Origin: Natronolimnobius sp. AArcel1
Lineage (GTDB): Archaea; Halobacteriota; Halobacteria; Halobacteriales; Natrialbaceae
Reading direction: 5' to 3'
Length of the DNA stretch: 64,000 nucleotides
Assembly: GCF_011043775.1 (NCBI RefSeq)
Contig: NZ_JAAKXY010000004.1
Location: forward strand, 186,001-250,000
A model generated the notes under the pieces. The model did no database searches, was not told where the DNA came from, and saw only the letters and a list, made by a program, of their open reading frames with translations. Below, piece after piece: positions 18,377 through 26,169 of this stretch; the stretch's first letter is position 1, and each line of letters opens with the position of its first letter. The translations under genes and the position numbers were made by a program.

Positions 18377-20025
18377 CGATCCACCTCACCGAGCACGATA
18401 TCCAGACTGCCGAGCGAGGCGATCAGGTCTGGAATGTACTCACCAGTCGACATCTCCGCTAAGGATTGCAGGTTTGAGAAGCACGGACTTCGAATCTTGA
18501 ACCGGCCGGGTTTGTCCGTCCCATCCGAGCGCATGTAGATACCGAGTTCACCCTTTGCAGCCTCGACTGCACGATAGACTTCGGTATCAGCGTCCGGCTT
18601 GAGCGTCCGGGGAACGTTCGCCTGCACGTCGCGTTTGTCTTCAGGCCAGTCCTCGAGCAAGTCGAGACACTGCTCGATGATCTTGGCCGACTCTTCGACT
18701 TCTTCCATGCGACAGAGGACGCGAGCGTAGTTATCACAGCCGTCGCGCGTGATGACATCCCACTCGAGTTCCTCGTAGTAGCCGTAGGGGTCGTCCCGGC
18801 GAAGGTCGTAGTCGACGCCGGAGCCGCGGGCGACCGGGCCAGTACAGCCGTAGTCTTTGGCGACCTCGGGCTCCAGCACGCCGGTGTCGATACACCGGGT
18901 CTGGAAGATCTCGTTCGAGGTGACCATGTCGTTGTACTCGGCGATCTTCGCGGGCAGTTCGTCGAGGAAGTCACGCGTCTTCTCGAAGAACTCCTCGCGG
19001 GGCTCGGGCAAATCCCAGGCAACCCCGCCGACGCGGAAGTAGTTGAACATCATCCGCTGGCCAGTCAGATCCTCGAGAATATCCTGGACGATCTCTCGGT
19101 CGCGGAAGGTGTACATGAAAATCGCCGTGAACTCGCCGTAGACATCCAGTGCGAACGTCCCCAGGGCGAGCATGTGCGAGGCGATTCGACACAGTTCAGC
19201 ACTCAACGTGCGGATGACCTGTGCGTACTCGGGGACCTCGACGTCTGCGAGATCCTCGACTGCGCGTGCGTAGGCCCACTCGTTCAGGATGCCGGCCGAG
19301 ACGTAGTCCCAGCGGTCCGGATACGGCATGATCTGGTGGCGGTAGGTCCCCTGCTGGCACATCTGCTCCTCACAGCGGTGCAGATAGCCGATATCTGGTT
19401 CGATGTGGGCGATGGTCTCGCCGTCGAGGACGGTTTTGACGTGGAGCACGCCGTGTGTCGCCGGGTGGTGTGGACCGATGTTCAAGAACATCGTATCCGA
19501 CTCCTGATCGTGGTGGTCAGCCGCAATCGGATTTTCGTGTTCCGACAAGGTGACGACCTGTGGCTTCGTCTGGTCGTAATCGTCAGACAGCGGATGACCC
19601 TGCCAGGTTTCGGGCAAGAGGATCCGACGCATGTCCGGATGGTCGTCGTACTCGATGCCAACCAGATCGTACGCTTCGCGTTCGTGCCAGTCAGCCGTCC
19701 GGAACACCGGTTCGGCACTTTGACTGATTGGATCCGTCTTCGTCGTTGGAACGACGATACTGACCTCATCAGTCGGATCGGCGTACTTCTTCAGATGATA
19801 GATTGACTCATACCGGTCCGTGTAGTCCTGTGCCGTGACACACGAGAGGTGATCGTAGCCAGCCTGCTCTTTGAGATCCGAGAGAACACTCTGGACCTGA
19901 TCAGGATTGATGACGAACCCGGGCGCGTTCAGATGCTCTTCGCGTCCGATCGCTCGTTCGCCGATCAGGGCCTCGAGTGCATCCTCGTCGACTGGTTCGG
20001 TCTGGCGCTCGATGCCCGTGCTCAT
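18373..20025 (-). CDS. nuoCD: Fused complex I-like subunit NuoCD
   Basis: A 550-residue fusion. Residues of about 30-160 are NuoC (30-kDa subunit), including the ADWHEREAYDLVGIEYDDHPDMRRILLP signature region. Residues of about 170-550 are NuoD (49-kDa subunit), beginning FLNIGPHHPATHGVLH and running through DIGYLHRCEEQM and FNYFRVGGVAWDLPE. NuoD forms much of the quinone pocket; its ancestral NiFe-binding cysteines are absent, as in other complex I. The fusion is known from haloarchaea and some bacteria. It overlaps nuoB and nuoH by 4 bp each. Confidence 0.96.
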   Translation of the reverse strand: MSTGIERQTEPVDEDALEALIGERAIGREEHLNAPGFVINPDQVQSVLSDLKEQAGYDHLSCVTAQDYTDRYESIYHLKKYADPTDEVSIVVPTTKTDPISQSAEPVFRTADWHEREAYDLVGIEYDDHPDMRRILLPETWQGHPLSDDYDQTKPQVVTLSEHENPIAADHHDQESDTMFLNIGPHHPATHGVLHVKTVLDGETIAHIEPDIGYLHRCEEQMCQQGTYRHQIMPYPDRWDYVSAGILNEWAYARAVEDLADVEVPEYAQVIRTLSAELCRIASHMLALGTFALDVYGEFTAIFMYTFRDREIVQDILEDLTGQRMMFNYFRVGGVAWDLPEPREEFFEKTRDFLDELPAKIAEYNDMVTSNEIFQTRCIDTGVLEPEVAKDYGCTGPVARGSGVDYDLRRDDPYGYYEELEWDVITRDGCDNYARVLCRMEEVEESAKIIEQCLDLLEDWPEDKRDVQANVPRTLKPDADTEVYRAVEAAKGELGIYMRSDGTDKPGRFKIRSPCFSNLQSLAEMSTGEYIPDLIASLGSLDIVLGEVDR

Positions 20026-20729
20026 GGCGAATCAGCCCAGTTGTAGCGCATGACGAGGTCATCCTCGTCGATCTCGCTTGCGAGTTTCTGTACCAGTTCG
20101 TCCTCGGGCAGGTCGCCGAACTCCTCGAGTTCGTAGGGTTTGACGACGACGGGCGAGGTTTCGCCGTTCTGGATGCGCTCTTGAAGTTTGAGAATACCGT
20201 AGACGAGCGCCTCCGGTCGGGGCGGACAGCCCGGGACGTGGATATCGATTGGGATGATCTCCTCGGCACCCTTGACGACGTTGTAGCCTTCCTGGAAGGG
20301 GCCACCAGAGATCGTACAGGATCCCATCCCGACGACGAATTTCGGTTCGGGCATCTGGTCGTAGACGCGCTTCATGCGCGGCCCGAACTTCGAGACGATC
20401 GTGCCGGGGACGATCATGACGTCGGCCTGTCGCGGCGAGGCGCGAGGGACACCGGCCCCGTAGCGGTCGACATCGTGTTTGATCGCGTACGTGTGAATCA
20501 TTTCGATGCTACAGCAGGCGATCCCGAACTGTAGCATGAACATCGAGTTCCCGCGAACCCAGTTCATGAACTCGTCGAACTTGGTGAGGATAAACGGCGA
20601 CGCGCCGAATGCCTCCCGAAGCTTCGAGTTGAATCGGTCGTCGACACCCTCGCCGATCCGGGCGTCGCGGGTGTCCGTCGACGGTGCGGTGCTGCCGTGG
20701 ATTGTTTGCCGTGGTTCGTCGCTATTCAT
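20022..20729 (-). CDS. nuoB: Complex I-like subunit NuoB
   Basis: A 235-residue subunit ligating cluster N2. It has the tandem-Cys motif GIACCSIE, MIVPGTIVSKFGPRMKRVYDQMPEPKFVVGMGSC, and IPIDIHVPGCPPRPEALVYGILKLQ. It delivers the final electron to quinone. An N-terminal hydrophilic extension of about 45 residues precedes the conserved domain. ATGA overlaps link it to nuoA and nuoCD. Confidence 0.96.
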   Translation of the reverse strand: MNSDEPRQTIHGSTAPSTDTRDARIGEGVDDRFNSKLREAFGASPFILTKFDEFMNWVRGNSMFMLQFGIACCSIEMIHTYAIKHDVDRYGAGVPRASPRQADVMIVPGTIVSKFGPRMKRVYDQMPEPKFVVGMGSCTISGGPFQEGYNVVKGAEEIIPIDIHVPGCPPRPEALVYGILKLQERIQNGETSPVVVKPYELEEFGDLPEDELVQKLASEIDEDDLVMRYNWADSP

Positions 20730-21145
20730 GATCGATTACGTTCGGCTTCGGCGTCCACCTGCTGTCGTGTTTGTGCCCACTGTACTGCGCCGTTGCGCCA
20801 CGCCCACGCGAGTCCAACGAACAAGATGGCGACGAATCCGACCATCGGCCCGAGAATCTCGAACAGCGAAATGGCATCCGATTCGACGGCATCCAGATAC
20901 ACGACCGCCCACGGGAACAGGAGGACGGTCTCGATATCGAAAACGAGGAACAAGAGCGCAACCATGTAGTACTGGATGTTAACTCGGACGCGGGTTCCGC
21001 CAGTCGGAACTTCGCCACTCTCGTAGGTGGCACGTTTGCTCGTTTCGGGAACACTCGGCCGCAGAAGGTACGATACCGCCATCATTCCAAGCGGTATCAG
21101 CAGTCCCACGAACGCCAGCGCCCCGATAGCTATCCAGTCGTTCAT
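20726..21145 (-). CDS. nuoA: Complex I-like subunit NuoA
   Basis: A 139-residue, three-helix subunit and first gene of the operon. It shows RVRVNIQYYMVALLFLVFDIETVLLFPWAVV, the signature helix and loop of NuoA. The ATG at 21145 (MNDWIAIG) is chosen over a frame extending 25 codons upstream with no family similarity. No NuoE, F or G genes follow anywhere in the operon. Confidence 0.95.
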   Translation of the reverse strand: MNDWIAIGALAFVGLLIPLGMMAVSYLLRPSVPETSKRATYESGEVPTGGTRVRVNIQYYMVALLFLVFDIETVLLFPWAVVYLDAVESDAISLFEILGPMVGFVAILFVGLAWAWRNGAVQWAQTRQQVDAEAERNRS

Positions 21146-21566
21146 CTCCGTAACGTTCGGAGGTTCAAACCGCACGCACATAAGGGTTGATTGTTCGATT
21201 TCCGGGGTACGACGGGCCACACAGAGGATTCAGCACACACAGATTTGCGTGAATAATCATCCTAATATCATACATTGGTCTGTAAATACTGGAAAAACGG
21301 GTAATTCCATCTTACTCGAGTCGAAACAATCACATGATACAATTCGAGAGTCGCGTGTTCATCTGTGACGTGCGCAAGAACCTCTCACACGGCGATCAAC
21401 ACGATGTCAAAAGAACGAACGAAAGTTTCTATACTCTTCTTGACTTGTTCGTGGCGACCCACTCTCAGCTGCTGTCAAATCGTAACATAGTTTTCGAAAC
21501 ACAACTCGGGTGGGGCCGGTCCCGAAAGCCAACAACGAAATTCCCGTCCGACCATCCCGGATGTCT
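21146..21566. other. Gene-free spacer between nuoA and purE
   Basis: About 420 bp, more AT-rich than its flanks. On the minus strand it must hold the nuo operon promoter. Short open frames on the plus strand lack haloarchaeal codon bias and any recognisable feature. I see no RNA gene, repeat or motif. Confidence 0.6.
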
Positions 21567-22202
21567 CTACTCGTCGTCGCGATACGCTGGCGTCCCCTTG
21601 TCGTGCAGTTGTTTGGAGACCGCGCCAACGTCTTCGCGGAGTCCCTCGTGGTAGTCGACCAGTCGGTCCCGAACGGGCTCGTGCTGGCGGGCCAGAATCT
21701 GGGCCGCCGATAATGCTGCATTAAACGACTTGCCGGCGTCGACCGCAACCAGTGGCGCACCCGCTGGCATCCCAATCACGCTGTCGACGGATTTCTCCTG
21801 GACTGGCACACCAATCGTCGGCAGCGGGTACGCAATTGACGCCGTCATGTTCGGCAGATCTGCGGACTTCCCGCCAGCGCCCGCGATGATCACCTCGAGA
21901 CCGCGCGCTTCGGCCGTCTCCGCGTACGCGGTCATCAAATCTGGTGTGCGATGTGCAGAGGTGACGTACGTCTCGAAGGTAAAGCGCTCCTCGGGTGGGT
22001 TCTCGTAGTCGGTCTGTTCGGCAAAGCCGAGTTCATCGACGAACGCGTCGTACGCGCCACGGCGCTTGCCGCCCGTCATCATCGTCTCGAGGTCTGAGTC
22101 ACTACCCATGACGATGCCGACATCGGGTGTGTCCGCATCGGAACGCTCGAGGGCTGCTTCGCGGTGCAGGCGATCGATCAGGTCGGAAATAGTGTCGCTC
22201 AT
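21567..22202 (-). CDS. purE: N5-carboxyaminoimidazole ribonucleotide mutase
   Basis: A 211-residue class I PurE. It contains the nucleotide-binding GIVMGSDSDLETM, YVTSAHRTPDLM with the catalytic His, IIAGAGGKSADLPNM, PTIGVPVQ, and SVIGMPAGAPLVAVD. It converts N5-CAIR to CAIR in purine synthesis. An N-terminal stretch of about 35 residues precedes the conserved core. The ATG at 22202 is taken because upstream residues show no similarity. It follows purK by about 60 bp on the same strand, so the pair works in sequence. Confidence 0.95.
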   Translation of the reverse strand: MSDTISDLIDRLHREAALERSDADTPDVGIVMGSDSDLETMMTGGKRRGAYDAFVDELGFAEQTDYENPPEERFTFETYVTSAHRTPDLMTAYAETAEARGLEVIIAGAGGKSADLPNMTASIAYPLPTIGVPVQEKSVDSVIGMPAGAPLVAVDAGKSFNAALSAAQILARQHEPVRDRLVDYHEGLREDVGAVSKQLHDKGTPAYRDDE

Positions 22203-22265
22203 ACCGAACGCTGTGGGGGCGACAGACTTCAAAGGGTCGTAACGGCCCGAAAACGAAGCAGTCGA

Positions 22266-23429
22266 TCAGGACTGGAACGTGGCGCTGTCCTCGAGGTCTC
22301 GCGCGGTCTCGAGTAGTTCCTCCGCAGTTGTGTTGTCATCGCGCGCGCATAGCGTGACGTGGCCCATCTTCCGCAACGGGCGTGCCTCACGCTTGCCGTA
22401 CCAGTGCAGATGTGCCCCAGGCGTCTCGTGAATCTGTTCGACGCCGTGTAGCGCGGCGTTCTGGGACTCTTTGACATCGCCCAGCAGGTTTACCGAGACG
22501 GTTGGATTCCGCAATTCGGTCGCCGCCAGCGGCCAGCCAAGAACGGCGCGGACGTGCTGTTCGAACTGGGAGCTGTGAGCCCCTTCGATAGTCCAGTGAC
22601 CCGAGTTATGCGGGCGCGGGGCGATTTCATTGAGGTGCATCTCGCCATCTGTCGTCTCGAAAAGTTCGATGCCGTACACCCCGCGACCATCCATGACTTC
22701 GAGTACGTCCGCTGCAACCTCACGGGCACGGTCGGCCGCGGCGTCGCTCGAGCGTGCGGGGACAACTGTCTCCCGCAGAATCTCGTCAACGTGGATGTTC
22801 TCCCCAATCGGGAACGACGCAATCTCGTCGTAGCCTTTCACGGCAATCACTGACACCTCGCGCTCGAACTCGACGAACGCCTCGACCATCGCGGGACCGG
22901 CAACCGACTCGAGGGCTTCCTCAGCCTCCGCCTTCGATTCGACCGGAACGTTTCCTCGCCCGTCGTAGCCACCCGTACGAGCCTTGAGCATGACCGGCGC
23001 GCCGTAGTCGTCGATGGCGTCGCGAATATCGTCAGCGTCCTCGACCGCACGGAACGGTGGGACCGGAACGCCTGCCGCCTCGAGTTCGCGTTTCTGGACG
23101 AGTTTATCGTGGATCGTCTCGAGCGTCGCGGGCTTTGGATGGACTGGTGTCCCCGACTCCTCGCTGACGCGCTCGAGAACGGTCTGATCCGCGAGTTCGA
23201 TTTCGAACGTGAGGACGTCCGCTCGTTCTGCGAGTTCGCGAATCGCCTCCTCGTCGTCGAACTCGGCGACGATCTGGTCTCGAGCGACGAGCGCGGCCGG
23301 ACAGTCCGGCGTCGGATCGAGTACGACTACCTCGACGCCGAGTGGCGATGCCGCCTCGGCGAGCATTCGCCCGAGTTGTCCCCCGCCAACGACGCCGAGC
23401 GTCGGTCCTGGCGTCTGCAGCGTTGTCAT
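22266..23429 (-). CDS. purK: N5-carboxyaminoimidazole ribonucleotide synthase
   Basis: A 387-residue ATP-grasp enzyme. It shows the N-terminal GVVGGGQLGRMLAEAA loop, VMLKARTGGYDGRGN in the ATP-binding lid, FVEFEREVSVIAVKG, and EIAPRPHNSGHWTIEG in the catalytic site. It makes N5-CAIR from AIR, bicarbonate and ATP for the downstream PurE. The start at 23429 (MTTLQTPGPTLGVVGGG) sits just before the conserved strand. Confidence 0.95.
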   Translation of the reverse strand: MTTLQTPGPTLGVVGGGQLGRMLAEAASPLGVEVVVLDPTPDCPAALVARDQIVAEFDDEEAIRELAERADVLTFEIELADQTVLERVSEESGTPVHPKPATLETIHDKLVQKRELEAAGVPVPPFRAVEDADDIRDAIDDYGAPVMLKARTGGYDGRGNVPVESKAEAEEALESVAGPAMVEAFVEFEREVSVIAVKGYDEIASFPIGENIHVDEILRETVVPARSSDAAADRAREVAADVLEVMDGRGVYGIELFETTDGEMHLNEIAPRPHNSGHWTIEGAHSSQFEQHVRAVLGWPLAATELRNPTVSVNLLGDVKESQNAALHGVEQIHETPGAHLHWYGKREARPLRKMGHVTLCARDDNTTAEELLETARDLEDSATFQS

Positions 23430-23506
23430 TGCGCGTCCGTTCTCGGCGTCCGTGTTTAAGTATTCCCAATCGTCTAGCGCGTCGTCGCGGTCGATACTGA
23501 TGCCGG

Positions 23507-24628
23507 TCAGTCGTCTCCCTCAAGTGCGGCTTCGGCGTCCTCGCCCGCTGACTCGACATCGACAGAAACCGCTTCGCTGTCGACGCTGACGCCTTCCCAA
23601 TCTTGATCGGCGTGATACCCTTCGCGCTCTTTCGCGCTCGGCGCAACGCGGATGAACTCGGCCTTCTCGCGCGCAGCTGGAATTGTGTGTCCGCCACAGT
23701 ACGAAAGGCCGGACTGAATTCCAGCACAGAACTCCCCGACCACGTCAGCGACTGGCCCCTTGTACGGCGTCAACGCCTCGACGCCCTCGTCGGCGCGCAC
23801 GTCTGCTTCCTTGTCGTCGCGCTTTTCAGCTGCCGTCGTCGTCGCCATCCCTCTCGAGCGCTTGTATCGCGTTCCTTCAACCTCAACGACTGCACCCGGA
23901 GCCTCCTCCGTCCCAGCGAACAGACTCCCGAGCATAACGGTATCCGCACCCGCCATCAGCGCCTTCACCGCGTCGCCAGACGTGCGGATCCCGCCGTCGG
24001 CACAGATCGTCACCTCGAGTCCTTCCGCGGCGTTCGCACAGTCGTCGACGGCGGTCAACTGCGGCACGCCCGCCCCCGCCACCTTCCGCGTTGTACAGTG
24101 GGAACCAGGGCCGATGCCGACTTTCACGCAATCTGCACCCGCTGCCGCGAGGTCTTCAACACCCGACGGCGTCGCAACGTTGCCAGCGATCAGGTCCGTC
24201 TCCGGAAACTCCTCTCTGAGCGTTTCGACCGCCTCGAGCGTCCGCTCTAAGTGCCCGTGGGCCACGTCGACGACCAGCGCGTCCACGCCAGCCTCGACGA
24301 CGGCCGCGCCGCGAGCGACGTAATCCTCGTTGATCCCGACTGCAGCACCGACTCGCTCGCCCGCGGAGACGACCGTCTCAACCTGCGCGGCTTGCTCATC
24401 GGGCGTGAGAAACCGATGCAACACGCCGAACCCGCCAGCTCTCGAGAGTTCGAGTGCAAGCTCTGCTTCCGTCACCGTATCCATCGCCGCCGACACCAGC
24501 GGCGTCTCGAGCGATATCGACGGCGTCAACGGCGTCTCGAGGTCGACATCGCTCCGACTGTCGACCGGCGAGCGATTCGGAACCAGCAACACATCCCCAT
24601 AACTCAATCCCGTGCGTAGATCGTTCAT
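23507..24628 (-). CDS. IMP dehydrogenase/GMP reductase-family TIM barrel without CBS domains
   Basis: A 373-residue protein with the family's GIGPGSHCTTRKVAGAGVPQ loop including the catalytic Cys, the phosphate-binding ADGGIRTSGDAVKALMAGADTVMLGSLFAGT, and the flap-like KRSRGMATTT. The CBS pair present in standard IMPDH is absent: sequence passes directly from AMDTVTEAELALE to the barrel. It could be GMP reductase or a second GuaB-like enzyme; sequence alone does not decide. An acidic C-terminal tail follows. The ATG at 24628 is chosen over a Cys-rich 53-residue upstream extension. It lies just upstream of purK on the same strand. Confidence 0.85.
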   Translation of the reverse strand: MNDLRTGLSYGDVLLVPNRSPVDSRSDVDLETPLTPSISLETPLVSAAMDTVTEAELALELSRAGGFGVLHRFLTPDEQAAQVETVVSAGERVGAAVGINEDYVARGAAVVEAGVDALVVDVAHGHLERTLEAVETLREEFPETDLIAGNVATPSGVEDLAAAGADCVKVGIGPGSHCTTRKVAGAGVPQLTAVDDCANAAEGLEVTICADGGIRTSGDAVKALMAGADTVMLGSLFAGTEEAPGAVVEVEGTRYKRSRGMATTTAAEKRDDKEADVRADEGVEALTPYKGPVADVVGEFCAGIQSGLSYCGGHTIPAAREKAEFIRVAPSAKEREGYHADQDWEGVSVDSEAVSVDVESAGEDAEAALEGDD

Positions 24629-24740
24629 ACCCCCTTGAACTCCGGTGGCTGGCCGGATAAGTCCCTCGCTCCCTGTAGTCGTTGCGCTTCTGTGCGCTCG
24701 AGTTCTCTCACGTGACTGACAGGGTAAGCACGCAGAAAGA

Positions 24741-24747
24741 GTTAACC
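24741..24747 (+). promoter_or_regulatory. TATA-like box of the VapBC-type operon
   Basis: GTTAACC is centred about 27 bp before the ATG at 24771. This is the spacing expected if the transcript starts at or next to the start codon (leaderless), as is common in haloarchaea. Confidence 0.4.
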
Positions 24748-24770
24748 AACGGCACTCACAATGTACACAT

Positions 24771-25088
24771 ATGAGTTCCGAAGGCAAGAAGCGGGTTCAG
24801 TTCCGCGCTCCCCAGGGGTTAGTCGACCGGGCAGATGCACTCGCAACCGTCCTCGAGACTGACCGCACGGACATCCTTACCAACGCATTGCGTGAGTACC
24901 TCCGGGATGCATCTCACGATGACGACAGTAAGCAGGAGATCGCAGAGGCATACTATGCTGACGATATCACGTTTCAAGAAGTAAAAGAACTCGTCGGACA
25001 CGAAGAGGCTGCAAACTTTCGCGTCCTAAAGAACCAATTACGTGACGAGTTCGTCAACGAGACTGCAGAGGAGTTGGCGGACTCATAA
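24771..25088 (+). CDS. Ribbon-helix-helix/UPF0175-like antitoxin
   Basis: A 105-residue protein. The N-terminal KKRVQFRAPQGLVDRADALA plus LETDRTDILTNALREYLRD fits a ribbon-helix-helix DNA-binding dimer. The C-terminal half (ADDITFQEVKELVGHEEAANFRVLK) resembles UPF0175-type antitoxins. It probably represses its own operon and neutralises the PIN protein encoded directly after it, with the two genes abutting at the stop (TAAATG). The pair lies next to tRNA-Gln, a common island site. Confidence 0.75.
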   Translation: MSSEGKKRVQFRAPQGLVDRADALATVLETDRTDILTNALREYLRDASHDDDSKQEIAEAYYADDITFQEVKELVGHEEAANFRVLKNQLRDEFVNETAEELADS

Positions 25089-25601
25089 ATGGCGCTACTC
25101 GTCGCAGACACCTCCGCTCTTGTGAGTCTTGGAACCGTCGAAGCGCATGCACAGACACCTCTCAGTATTCTTCTTGACACCAATCAAATTTGTATCCCCG
25201 AACAGGTGGTCACAGAATTAGAAGAAACTGCAGCGTACGATGACCCATCAGGAAACGCTTCGCAGGCCGTTCTTGACCGTCTGTCGGCATTCAACGTACG
25301 AGCCGTGACACTCGATGAGGACTTTCCGCTTGACGATGGCGAGAACGCCGCGGTTTCACTGGCCAATGACCTCGAGGCGAGACAATTTCTTTGTGACGAA
25401 TTCAACAAACTCGCTCTTATTCACGCCTCCTTAGCTGATACTCGACTTGTGACAACACCGACGCTCTTGACCGCGTTAGTTCGCAACGAACACCTTGCTC
25501 CAGCAGACGCAACCGCCCTGTTATCGACGATGAGCGACGCCCGGAGTTGGGAAACGAACACGTACGTCGCGCAGGCACAGAAAACTCTTAAACGGCAGTA
25601 G
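25089..25601 (+). CDS. PIN-domain nuclease, VapC-type toxin
   Basis: A 170-residue PIN-domain protein beginning LLVADTSALVSLGTV, with the first acidic metal ligand Asp in strand 1. Further acidic residues are seen at TELEETAAYDD, DDGENAAVSLAND and RQFLCDEFNKL, which fit the four-acid site of PIN RNases. Toxin PIN enzymes cut RNA, often tRNA. With the upstream RHH protein it forms a type II toxin-antitoxin pair. Activity is inferred from the fold only. Confidence 0.75.
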   Translation: MALLVADTSALVSLGTVEAHAQTPLSILLDTNQICIPEQVVTELEETAAYDDPSGNASQAVLDRLSAFNVRAVTLDEDFPLDDGENAAVSLANDLEARQFLCDEFNKLALIHASLADTRLVTTPTLLTALVRNEHLAPADATALLSTMSDARSWETNTYVAQAQKTLKRQ

Positions 25602-25621
25602 AGAACTCGTATTTCTTATCA

Positions 25622-25639
25622 TCTCGGGCGGATTCGAAC
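25622..25639 (-). repeat. Degenerate copy of tRNA-Gln 3' end
   Basis: The segment reads TCTCGGGCGGATTCGAACT on the plus strand from 25622. It matches the T-arm/acceptor end of the tRNA-Gln gene at 25839, with two mismatches. It lies on the side where integrations into the tRNA 3' end would leave attachment-site copies. Confidence 0.55.
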
Positions 25640-25736
25640 TTCATAGACTCGAGTTTGGGTGTGTACTGGGGCTTGTCGAGGACAGTTGTTGCTCGAAGGA
25701 GATTCACCTGGACCAATTAATGTAAAATATTTGATG

Positions 25737-25760
25737 TAGTCCCGGGCGGATTCGAACCGC
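25737..25760 (-). repeat. Perfect 24-bp copy of tRNA-Gln 3' end (att-like)
   Basis: The 24 bases from the discriminator position through the T-loop and into the T-stem are identical to those starting at 25839. Sequence diverges immediately after. The 102-bp distance to the real tRNA end suggests a residual attachment site from an excised or decayed integrated element. Confidence 0.8.
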
Positions 25761-25838
25761 GCAGACTCGAATCCTCTCGTCTGCTGGGCTCGAACCGCCG
25801 GGGATACTTGCGGCTCACGGGTTTGTTCGGCGCAAAAG

Positions 25839-25941
25839 TAGTCCCGGGCGGATTCGAACCGCCGTCCTGAGCTCACTTCCGTGACGGCCGAAACCGGACA
25901 CGTCCAAAGGCTCAGATGATTGGCCACTACACCACGGGACT
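25839..25941 (-). tRNA. tRNA-Gln(UUG) with a 30-31 nt intron
   Basis: Acceptor AGTCCCG/CGGGACT with discriminator A; T-arm GGCGG-TTCGAAT-CCGCC; anticodon stem TGAGC/GCTCA with loop CTTTGGA (anticodon TTG). About 30 nt are inserted after position 37, the canonical archaeal intron position. The intron (ACGTG to AAGTG) can form a hairpin suited to a bulge-helix-bulge for the splicing endonuclease. A UUG tRNA-Gln intron of this size is known in Haloferax volcanii. The D-stem pairs only weakly (GTG/CAT), so this copy is worth checking for function. Confidence 0.88.
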
Positions 25942-25971
25942 CCTCGTTACACTCGTCGTCCCGTGAGGCTC

Positions 25972-26125
25972 GTAAACCCGTCGGTTTACTCACCACCACG
26001 GGACTTCTCACTCCGTTCAAAGCCCCATGTAGTTCGTAAATCCATCGGATTTACTCACTTCCGTGAGGCATCAGCCGCCTCACGTTGTTCGCAGTTTCTT
26101 CGAAACTGCTCACCACCACGGGACT
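25972..26125. repeat. Cluster of four small hairpins with duplicated tRNA 5'-end fragments
   Basis: Four perfect short inverted repeats stand in a row: GTAAACC/GGTTTAC (25972-25989), GTAAATCC/GGATTTAC (26036-26054), GTGAGGC/GCCTCAC (26063-26083) and GCAGTTTC/GAAACTGC (26091-26109). The first and last are each followed by the same 17 bases, CTCACCACCACGGGACT (25989-26005 and 26109-26125). These contain the first 11-12 bases of the tRNA-Gln gene on the opposite strand. The arms differ in sequence, so this is not CRISPR. Confidence 0.8.
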
Positions 26126-26169
26126 CCGTCGGGCGTCATCGCTTGATAGCGCATGCCCGCACAATAGTG

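Noticed and set aside
25972-26125. Possible CRISPR array
   Set aside because: The hairpin arms differ in sequence and spacing, there is no constant repeat-spacer pattern and no cas gene.
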